Positions 6,486 through 11,871 of a stretch of DNA of 11,871 bases are shown one piece after another. The position numbers were made by a program, and so were the translations under genes. The stretch covers positions 574-12,444 of the forward strand of contig DAWB01000230.1 of NCBI GenBank assembly GCA_002505805.1, given 5' to 3'. The notes under the pieces were generated by a model. That model searched no databases. It was not told the origin of the DNA and saw nothing but the letters and a program-made list of their open reading frames with translations. The number at the start of each line of letters is the position of its first letter. Positions within the stretch are counted from its first letter, which is position 1. The DNA is from Methanosaeta sp. UBA80 (lineage in GTDB: Archaea > Halobacteriota > Methanosarcinia > Methanotrichales > Methanotrichaceae).

Positions 6486-6574
6486 AAGTCCTGCCTCAGC
6501 TCTCCTGCGGGATCAATGCAGCTTTGGATCAGGGCGATTGGAATGATCTTGGATGCAATTGCCCCATGAGATGC

Positions 6575-6594
6575 TTATAAATCATTTAAAAATA
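6575..6594 (+). promoter_or_regulatory. TATA box of the cupin gene
   Basis: TTATAAAT at 6575-6582 is a strong archaeal TATA box, followed by a second AT-rich stretch to 6594. Transcription would begin near 6605, 25 nt before the ATG at 6630, with AAGGAGAG as ribosome binding site (GGAG at 6617-6620). Confidence 0.6.
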
Positions 6595-6629
6595 AGAGCT
6601 ACACAGAGGAGAGCAAGGAGAGAATAAGA

Positions 6630-6953
6630 ATGCCAGACATCAGCCCGCCCAAGGTTGAGAGCCTCAAGAGCCTGGTCGATTACCAGGATGGCTCAGTAGT
6701 CAGCCGGGAGATCATAAGAAAGAGCACTGGAACAATAACCCTTTTTGCCTTTGACCAGGGGCAAGGATTGAGCGAGCATACCGCTCCATTTGATGCTCTG
6801 GTTATCATCCTGGACGGACAGGCGGAGATAACCATATCCGGACAGGCCTATGATTTAGCAGAAGGCCAGATGATAATCCTCCCGGTCAATGAGGTTCATG
6901 CCCTCAAGGCGACGAGCAAATTCAAGATGCTTCTGGTAATGATCAGGTCATAG
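6630..6953 (+). CDS. Small single-domain cupin protein
   Basis: The 107-residue product is a single conserved beta-barrel of the cupin_2 type with no signal peptide. Cupin motif 1 is present in altered form: GLSEHTAPFDALVIILDG (residues 46-63), where His50 is kept but the usual second His is Ala52 and the acidic ligand may be Asp55. Motif 2 is GQMIILPVNEVHAL (79-92) with Pro85 and His90. Two of the usual metal ligands are therefore clear and the others doubtful. I recall this HTAPFDA variant as recurring among small anaerobe cupins, so it is probably a subfamily trait. Its ligand or reaction is unknown. GGAG at 6617-6620 supports the ATG at 6630. It is convergent with the next gene across 117 bp and seems to be transcribed alone. 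Confidence 0.9.
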   Translation: MPDISPPKVESLKSLVDYQDGSVVSREIIRKSTGTITLFAFDQGQGLSEHTAPFDALVIILDGQAEITISGQAYDLAEGQMIILPVNEVHALKATSKFKMLLVMIRS

Positions 6954-7070
6954 AGATCGCCTTAATTGGAGTTCTGAGCTATGGATGGATGCCGCCCTCA
7001 TGCCCATGCGGAGATGTACTTCAAAATGCGGCGGGGTGGTGCAGGCTCCCCGGGCGTAGCTTCCAGGCTC

Positions 7071-7766
7071 TTACCAGATATACGCCAGCAGACGGTATCT
7101 TCTCTTTTTGCAGTATTCAGAGTAGCCCGGCAGGTCCCTCAGCAGCACCGCCTCTTCATTTAAAATCCGCCATATGAGGACGGGAATGTAGCATGAGAAG
7201 ACAGGAACCGCCCACCATGAACCGAGTGCTATGGGGGTCATCAGATACATGACCAGAAATCCCAGGTACATAGGATGCCGGATGATGGCATATGGACCGG
7301 TAGTGATTATCTTCTGACCCTGGACAACCTCAATGGTGCGAGAGGCATAGCTGTTCTCCTTGAAGACCCAGATTATAAGCATATAGCCGAGCAGGATGGC
7401 AAGATCTGCTATGAGTATCCAGGCCATCGGTACGCTATCCAAGCCGTGCCGCCTCAGATCAATGCCTATGGCAGCAAATCCGGCAATAAAGAGAATCGTG
7501 CCTATCTTCAGGATGGTCTGCTGCTCTTTTTCTTTCTCCCGATATCTCATCCTCCGTTCCAGAAGCTCCGGATCATGCTTTAGTAGCCAGGAGACGGCCA
7601 GAGCCATGGGAACGACCAGAACCGCCCAGTAGAGCCAACCCTGCCAATATTCCATGGTGCCAGCAAGAGCATAGATGATGATTGGGATTAAAATGGCGGC
7701 AAGGCTGAACCGCATTATCACCTGCCTCCTCAGAAAACCTGATCTCTGCTGCTCTGCCTCGCTCAT
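7071..7766 (-). CDS. Membrane protein of the isoprenylcysteine carboxyl methyltransferase-like family
   Basis: The family contains integral membrane SAM-dependent methyltransferases related to isoprenylcysteine O-methyltransferase and phospholipid methyltransferases. This member has 231 residues and about five hydrophobic segments (roughly 19-36, 42-62, 88-103, 113-135, 168-200). The cofactor-binding C-terminal signature is clear: TTGPYAIIRHPMYLGF at 155-170, then NEEAVLLRDLPGYSEYCKKR at 203-222. The substrate is unknown; lipids, quinone-like cofactors or thiols are all possible. The ATG at 7766 gives the usual family N-terminus (RSGFLRRQV before the first helix) but has no ribosome binding site. 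An ATG at 7715 has AGGAGG (7725-7730) nine bases upstream and would give 214 residues. An ATG at 7937 would overlap the upstream methyltransferase gene by 88 bp and is unlikely. Confidence 0.88.
   Translation of the reverse strand: MSEAEQQRSGFLRRQVIMRFSLAAILIPIIIYALAGTMEYWQGWLYWAVLVVPMALAVSWLLKHDPELLERRMRYREKEKEQQTILKIGTILFIAGFAAIGIDLRRHGLDSVPMAWILIADLAILLGYMLIIWVFKENSYASRTIEVVQGQKIITTGPYAIIRHPMYLGFLVMYLMTPIALGSWWAVPVFSCYIPVLIWRILNEEAVLLRDLPGYSEYCKKRRYRLLAYIW
7725..7730 (-). promoter_or_regulatory. Strong internal ribosome binding site supporting an alternative start
   Basis: On the minus strand AGGAGG, followed by a GGTGA, precedes the ATG at 7715 inside the membrane methyltransferase gene. 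It is better placed than anything before the ATG at 7766 and may mark the true or a second start. Confidence 0.4.
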
Positions 7767-7849
7767 CTCAAAAAGCAATAATGGCTTCTTTAGAATATGG
7801 CATTTATCATCGGGCCAAAGATGAGCCCCAGGGCGAGCAAAACCTGCTA

Positions 7850-8506
7850 TTATCTCTCTGAGATCATTTCCCTCTTTACCAGCGCCGCCTCCACCTCGGA
7901 GCGCAGGAGCTTTTCTCCCCTTATTCTCATGCTCCATCGTTGAGTCCTGATCAGATCCATTTCCAGACCGGAGAACATGGCCGCAACCTCACCTTCGCTG
8001 AAGTAGTGGGTGATGATGCCGCTGCCGCGCCTAAATGTCGCCTCTTCGACTTCCTCTCCCTGTCCCATCCTCATATCCTCCCGGGAAAAGTCCCGGAAGA
8101 AGAGCCTGCCACCGGGCCGGAGCACCCGCGCTGCCTCTTTTGCCAGGGCCAGACGCTGGTCAAGGAAGAGGTGGCCGGCCACATGAAAGGCAAAGACGGC
8201 ATCAAACCCATCCGATTGAAGCGGCAGGCGGCAGACGTCGGCCAGCAAGAGGCCGGCATCAGGCCTGGCCCGGCGGGCCAGCAGCAAGGCCTGCATTGAG
8301 ATATCTACGGCCGTGATCCTCCAGGACGCTGGCATTATGGAGAGGGTCTTTCCGTCTCCGCAGCCCATCTCCAGCACCAGCGAGCCTTCGGGGAGGGCGG
8401 GCAGATCCTTGACCGATCCGCCCCAGACCCGGCCCCGCCGGGCATAGTCCCTATCCCAGGCCTGGAGATGATCTGCGGCAGGGGGCAGTCTATCCTGATG
8501 TTCCAC
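7850..8506 (-). CDS. Class I SAM-dependent methyltransferase (Methyltransf_11 type)
   Basis: The 218-residue soluble protein has a Rossmann-like methyltransferase core. Motif I is VLEMGCGDGKTL (residues 44-55). An acidic residue at the end of beta-2, Asp68 in AVDIS, would bind the SAM ribose, and Asp90 in LLADVCRLP follows. FDAVFAFHVAGHL (101-113) and RVLRPGGRLFFRDF (127-140) complete the core. The substrate cannot be read from sequence. The WDRDYARRGRVWGG segment (17-30) resembles that of small archaeal methyltransferases annotated only by fold. Translation appears to start at GTG (8506); no clear ribosome binding site is seen, and a weak minus-strand TATA candidate lies at 8569-8577. The next gene downstream is also a methyltransferase, on the same strand after 83 bp, and the ADP-ribosylglycohydrolase gene diverges on the other side. 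Confidence 0.88.
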   Translation of the reverse strand: MEHQDRLPPAADHLQAWDRDYARRGRVWGGSVKDLPALPEGSLVLEMGCGDGKTLSIMPASWRITAVDISMQALLLARRARPDAGLLLADVCRLPLQSDGFDAVFAFHVAGHLFLDQRLALAKEAARVLRPGGRLFFRDFSREDMRMGQGEEVEEATFRRGSGIITHYFSEGEVAAMFSGLEMDLIRTQRWSMRIRGEKLLRSEVEAALVKREMISER

Positions 8507-8601
8507 GATATCTGCTCATGAAAGATGCAGCATTAATCCTTTGCCCGTGGCTGCCATTGTTCCGATGGCTATTTAGTTTCAGGCCGCTTAGATTGCAATC
8601 C

Positions 8602-9549
8602 ATGCCATTGCTGGACCGCTTTCGAGGCTGCCTTCTGGGGGGAGCAGTGGGCGACGCCCTGGGAATGCCCACCGAGGGCTACACCGCCCAGGAGATCCTG
8701 TCCCGTTTCGGGCCCATTCGAGAGATGATGGCTGCGCCTGAAGGCCATTTTCATTCCGGCCTCCTGGCTGGCCAGTTCACAGACGACACCGAGGAGACTC
8801 TTCTTCTGGCCGAGGCGCTGGTGGAATCATGCGGATTTTCCGCGGAGAATTTTGCCGAGCGGCTTGCCTCCTGGGGCTCTATCTGGACACTGGACGAAAG
8901 GCGGAACCGGGGGGTGGGATTTGCCACCCGCTCTGCCGTGAAGAGCCTAATAGCCGGAACGCCGTGGCAAGAGTCGGGCCTGTCCATTCCCACCTGCGGC
9001 TCGGCCATGCGGGCGAGCCCCATAGGCCTGCTCTACCACTTCAACCTGGATCTGGTGCGCAGCTATGCCGACCTGCAGAGCCTTCCCACCCATTCCTCCC
9101 CGGCAGCCAGAGCAGCTTCGGTTGCCGTTGCCATAGCCGTAGCCCTGTGCCTGCACGGTTTCTCCAAAGAGGCGGCAGCTCATGCCGCTGCATCTTATGC
9201 CGGACGTCTGGATGGGGAATTTGGGGATAAGCTTCTTTATGCCTGTTCCCTGAGAGGCATGCCCGCCGGGGAGGCTCTGGAGTGGATCGGCACCTCTCCG
9301 CTGGCCATAGAGACCGTTCCCACTGCCTTCTACTGCTTTCTCAATTTCGAGGGTGAGGAGGGACTGATTGCTGCTGCCGGGGGAGGGGGAGACACGGACT
9401 CCATAGCCTCCATAACCGGATCTCTATTCGGTGCCAGCCAGGGAGCATCCTGGATCCCCTGCCGCTGGCTGGAGCCTCTGGAGGGGAGGAAGAGAATTGA
9501 AGATGCCGCCACTGCCCTCTGGCAGCTCTCCTCATCCTTCTGCCGCTAG
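8602..9549 (+). CDS. ADP-ribosylglycohydrolase (DraG/ARH family)
   Basis: Members remove ADP-ribose from modified proteins or small molecules, or hydrolyse related ADP-ribosyl compounds, using a two-metal centre. The 315-residue protein shows the family blocks in order: LDRFRGCLLGGAVGDALGMP (4-23), the metal-binding GQFTDDTE (57-64), RGVGFATRSAVKSLIAG (103-119), CGSAMRASPIGLLY (132-145), LPTHSSPAARAA (161-172) and the second metal site GGGGDTDSIASI (260-271), with Asp61, Asp62, Asp264 and Asp266 all present. The start at 8602 is chosen because MPLLDRFRG is the usual N-terminus. An in-frame ATG at 8518 would add 28 unconserved residues and begin 12 bp from the divergent methyltransferase start. 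No ADP-ribosyltransferase gene or nitrogenase gene lies nearby, so the DraG role in nitrogenase control is not supported here. Confidence 0.92.
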   Translation: MPLLDRFRGCLLGGAVGDALGMPTEGYTAQEILSRFGPIREMMAAPEGHFHSGLLAGQFTDDTEETLLLAEALVESCGFSAENFAERLASWGSIWTLDERRNRGVGFATRSAVKSLIAGTPWQESGLSIPTCGSAMRASPIGLLYHFNLDLVRSYADLQSLPTHSSPAARAASVAVAIAVALCLHGFSKEAAAHAAASYAGRLDGEFGDKLLYACSLRGMPAGEALEWIGTSPLAIETVPTAFYCFLNFEGEEGLIAAAGGGGDTDSIASITGSLFGASQGASWIPCRWLEPLEGRKRIEDAATALWQLSSSFCR

Positions 9550-9560
9550 GGCGAGGCGAT

Positions 9561-9568
9561 TTTATATC
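9561..9568 (+). promoter_or_regulatory. TATA box placed for a leaderless argC mRNA
   Basis: TTTATATC is centred about 25 bases before the argC ATG at 9589, the normal TATA-to-start distance in archaea. No ribosome binding site precedes that ATG. Together these suggest that transcription begins at or within a few bases of the start codon. Confidence 0.6.
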
Positions 9569-9588
9569 AGTAGCTCCTGCTCCTTCTT

Positions 9589-10614
9589 ATGATAGATGTA
9601 GGAATTGTGGGTGGTTCGGGCTATACCGGTGGAGAGCTTCTGCGCCTCCTGGCCAACCATCCCCAGGCGAATGTCGTTGCCGTCACCTCCCGCAAGCTGG
9701 CTGGAAAGCCGGTTACTGCGGTTCATTCTCACTTAAAGAACATTTATTCCCTGAACTTCGAGGCGCTGGGGGCGAAGGAAGCGGCAGATCGCTGCGATAT
9801 TGTCTTCACCGCCGTTCCCCACGGCACAGCTATGGACTGGGTGCCGGAGCTGCTGGACGCTGGCACCAAGGTTATAGATCTCTCATCTGACTACCGCCTG
9901 CCCGTGGATGTCTTCGAGAAGACCTATGCCACCAAGCATCGTGCTCCCCGTGAGGCGGTCTTCGGTTTGCCTGAGCTGCATCCCGAGGTGGCGAAAGCCA
10001 AACTGGTAGGGAACCCCGGCTGCTATCCCACCGGAGCCATCCTGGCCCTGGCTCCCCTGGCCAATGCCGGCCTGGTGGAGAGGGTGATCTACGACTCAAA
10101 ATCGGGCATATCCGGGGCAGGCGTCGAGCCGACGGAGACCTCTCACTATCCCAATATGTCCCAGAACGTCATACCTTACAAGCTCACAGCCCACAGGCAT
10201 GTCCCGGAGATCAAGCAGGAGCTCTCCCGCCTCTCTCCCGGAATCAAAGTCAATTTCACACCCCATGTGGTGCCATCGGTGCGGGGCATACTCACCACTG
10301 CCCATGTCCTGGCCCGGCCAGGGGCAGAGGAGACTTTGCAGGACAAAGGCCGGGTGGCATCCATATATCGGGAGTTCTACCAGAATGCTCCCTTCGTTCG
10401 CATGGCGGATGGAGTGCCCAAGCTCTCGGCAGTGCGGGGATCCAACTTCTGCGACATCTCCTTTGAGCCGGAGAAGGAGAGCGATCGGCTGGTGGTGGTA
10501 TCGGCCATAGACAATCTGGTCAAGGGAGCCTCCGGCCAGGCCGTTCAGAACATGAACCTGATGGCCGGCCTGGACCAGAAGACCGGGCTGTGGTTCCCCG
10601 GTCTGGCACCCTGA
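9589..10614 (+). CDS. argC: N-acetyl-gamma-glutamyl-phosphate reductase ArgC
   Basis: ArgC reduces N-acetylglutamyl phosphate to N-acetylglutamate semialdehyde with NADPH, the third step of arginine synthesis. The product is 341 residues, the normal length of the long ArgC form. The NADP-binding loop GIVGGSGYTGGELLRLL spans residues 5-21. The catalytic cysteine is Cys145 in VGNPGCYPTGAIL (140-152), and His204 in AHRHVPEI (201-208) is the expected active-site base. SGISGAG (172-178) and NLVKGASGQAVQNMNLM near the C-terminus are family-typical. A TATA box 25 bp upstream and the absence of a ribosome binding site suggest a leaderless transcript. The gene opens a tight cluster with the CBS protein (16 bp gap) and argJ. 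The alternative LysY role in lysine synthesis is less likely because argJ follows. Confidence 0.97.
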   Translation: MIDVGIVGGSGYTGGELLRLLANHPQANVVAVTSRKLAGKPVTAVHSHLKNIYSLNFEALGAKEAADRCDIVFTAVPHGTAMDWVPELLDAGTKVIDLSSDYRLPVDVFEKTYATKHRAPREAVFGLPELHPEVAKAKLVGNPGCYPTGAILALAPLANAGLVERVIYDSKSGISGAGVEPTETSHYPNMSQNVIPYKLTAHRHVPEIKQELSRLSPGIKVNFTPHVVPSVRGILTTAHVLARPGAEETLQDKGRVASIYREFYQNAPFVRMADGVPKLSAVRGSNFCDISFEPEKESDRLVVVSAIDNLVKGASGQAVQNMNLMAGLDQKTGLWFPGLAP

Positions 10615-10630
10615 TTGGGGGTGAGAGAAG

Positions 10631-11110
10631 ATGAGAGTCAGAGACATCATGAATGTCAAGCCCGTCACTGTGCAGGCGGAGGCCTCCGTGAGCCAGGCGG
10701 CAGCCATATTGCGGGAGAATAAGATCAGCGGGCTTCCGGTCCTGGATGGGGAGAGGCTGGTGGGGATTGTATCCGAGTCCGACCTATTGCGATTATTGTC
10801 GGTAGATGAGGAGGAAGGCGGTCTCTGGCTTCCCAGCCCCTTCGAGATCTTTGAAGTCCCCTTCCGTGATCTGGTGAAGTGGGAGAGGATGCGCTCCGCC
10901 TTGGATGAGATCCCCAAGAAAAAAGTAAGCGGGGTCATGAGCCGAAATCTGCATGAGGTGGGGCCGGACGACTCCATAGAAGAAGCGGCGGGGATCATGA
11001 CCCGCCACCGCATAAACCGTTTGCCAGTGGTGGAAGATGGCAGGCTGGTGGGGATAGTGACCCGGGGAGATATCATCTCCGGTCTGGGGATGAGGCATGA
11101 AGAGGATTGA
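10631..11110 (+). CDS. Two-CBS-domain protein inside the arginine operon
   Basis: The 159-residue protein consists of a pair of CBS domains and nothing else. CBS1 covers about residues 1-57 (VRDIMNVKPVTVQAEASVSQ, GLPVLDGERLVGIVSESDLL) and CBS2 about 96-153 (VSGVMSRNLHEVGPDDSIEE, RLPVVEDGRLVGIVTRGDII). The GIVSESD and GIVTRGD segments are the usual nucleotide ribose/phosphate contacts, so AMP, ATP or SAM binding is likely. A linker of about 38 residues lies between the domains, as is common in archaeal pairs. GGTGA at 10620-10624, six bases before the ATG, supports the start. It begins 16 bp after argC and overlaps argJ by 14 bp, so it is surely co-transcribed and perhaps translationally coupled. 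Sensing adenylate charge for arginine synthesis is an attractive inference, but stand-alone CBS proteins are abundant in methanogens and few have known partners. Confidence 0.92.
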   Translation: MRVRDIMNVKPVTVQAEASVSQAAAILRENKISGLPVLDGERLVGIVSESDLLRLLSVDEEEGGLWLPSPFEIFEVPFRDLVKWERMRSALDEIPKKKVSGVMSRNLHEVGPDDSIEEAAGIMTRHRINRLPVVEDGRLVGIVTRGDIISGLGMRHEED

Positions 11111-11871
11111 GGGAGGCATATGCGCCGTCTCCGGAGTTAGGGCAGCGGGGGTGCGCCATGGAAAGTACGGGCTGGCCTTGATTGCCGCCTCCGGTACTGC
11201 CGCAGGAATGTTTACCACCAACCGGGTGAGAGCGGCGCCTTTGGCGGTCACCGCTTCCAATCTCGTCGGCAGCCATCTGGATGGGATCATCGCCAACAGC
11301 GGCTGTGCCAACGCCTATACCGGTCCGAGGGGCCTGGAGGACGCCAGGGCCATGGCCAGGTTGCTGGCCAATTTTTTGGAAACTGATGAGGCCAAAATCG
11401 GCGTGGCTTCCACCGGGGTCATAGGCCGGTACCTGGACCTGGGCCAAATTAAGAGCCTCTTCCAGGAAGCATCTGCTGATCTGCGGAGCGACGGGGCCGC
11501 CAGCCTGGCGGCAGAGCGGGCCATTATGACCACAGACACCAGACCCAAGGAGATCGCTGTGGAGCATAAAGGCCTGAGAGTGGCGGGGATAGTCAAGGGC
11601 GCAGGAATGATAGAGCCCAATATGGCCACCATGCTCTGTTTCCTTTATACCGATGCCACCATCTCCGCGGAGAGGCTGCATGACTGTCTGGCCGACGCAG
11701 TGAAGGGCAGCTTCAATATGCTCACTGTAGATGGGGACACCAGCACCAACGATACCGTTCTGATCACAGCCACAGGACGGGCAACAGGTCGGGAGGAGGA
11801 TTTCAGGGAGGCTCTTGGCTATGTCTGCACGGAGCTGGCCAGGATGATGGCCCGGGATGGCGAGGGAGCCA
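11097..11871 (+). CDS. argJ: Glutamate N-acetyltransferase ArgJ (C-terminus beyond window)
   Basis: ArgJ moves the acetyl group from N-acetylornithine to glutamate, making arginine synthesis cyclic; some forms also use acetyl-CoA. The first 258 residues are in the window, about two thirds of the usual length. MKRIEGGICAVSGVRAAGVR is a family-typical start. NSGCANAYTG (67-76), the oxyanion-hole region ASTGVIGRYL (104-113) and the autocleavage site KGAGMIEPNMATML (167-180) are present; cleavage occurs before the nucleophile Thr178, giving alpha and beta chains. TVDGDTSTNDTVL (about 212-224) is also conserved. The ATG at 11097 overlaps the CBS gene by 14 bp, with GGGGATGAGG just upstream as a plausible ribosome binding site. 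Whether this form is mono- or bifunctional cannot be told from the sequence. Confidence 0.95.
   Translation, partial: MKRIEGGICAVSGVRAAGVRHGKYGLALIAASGTAAGMFTTNRVRAAPLAVTASNLVGSHLDGIIANSGCANAYTGPRGLEDARAMARLLANFLETDEAKIGVASTGVIGRYLDLGQIKSLFQEASADLRSDGAASLAAERAIMTTDTRPKEIAVEHKGLRVAGIVKGAGMIEPNMATMLCFLYTDATISAERLHDCLADAVKGSFNMLTVDGDTSTNDTVLITATGRATGREEDFREALGYVCTELARMMARDGEGA

Noticed and set aside
7850..7937. N-terminal extension of the membrane methyltransferase from the ATG at 7937
   Set aside because: It would overlap the upstream gene by 88 bp, lacks a ribosome binding site and adds low-complexity residues absent from the family pattern.
10096..11076. 326-codon minus-strand open frame
   Set aside because: It is a shadow of argC and the CBS gene, caused by GC-rich codon bias; no family motif is seen.
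1..11871. CRISPR arrays, tRNA or rRNA genes, insertion sequences, toxin-antitoxin or phage modules
   Set aside because: Reading through both strands I found no regular repeat-spacer units, no tRNA cloverleaf, no transposase motifs and no recognisable defence genes.

Overview
The window reads as ordinary chromosome from a euryarchaeal methanogen. A Methanothrix (Methanosaeta)-like acetoclastic methanogen is my best guess, and this is inference. The archaeal calls are firm: ribosomal protein S3Ae (eS1), an archaeal-type MoeA, TATA-type promoters, GGTGA/GGAGG ribosome binding sites, and at least one promoter placed for a leaderless mRNA. No rRNA, tRNA, CRISPR array, insertion sequence or phage gene was seen.

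Layout. (1) 1-518, minus: the N-terminal third of phosphoenolpyruvate synthase, cut by the window edge and divergent from moeA (682-1833, plus; molybdenum/tungsten cofactor). (2) 1834-2210: a 377-base gap with several TATA-like elements. (3) 2211-3499, plus: a 73-residue protein followed after 20 bp by a trypsin-fold serine peptidase whose N-terminal domain resembles the small protein. (4) 3500-3672: hairpins between convergent genes. (5) 3673-5762, minus: rps3ae (TTG start) and, upstream of it, a secreted papain-like cysteine peptidase. (6) 5816-5968, minus: a possible decayed gene tail, overlapping the uncertain 5' end of a plus-strand exported protein (to 6485). (7) 6630-6953, plus: a small cupin. 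(8) 7071-8506, minus: an isoprenylcysteine-methyltransferase-like membrane protein and a class I SAM methyltransferase. (9) 8602-9549, plus: a DraG/ADP-ribosylglycohydrolase family protein. (10) 9589 to the window end, plus: argC, a two-CBS-domain protein and argJ, tightly packed as an arginine operon.

Functionally the window mixes central metabolism (gluconeogenesis, arginine synthesis, cofactor synthesis), translation, and accessory enzymes (two unrelated peptidases, two methyltransferases, an ADP-ribose hydrolase). The best candidates for something little described are the serine peptidase paired with a free-standing copy of its own N-terminal domain, and the CBS protein embedded between argC and argJ. 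No clearly new multi-gene defence or mobile system is visible.
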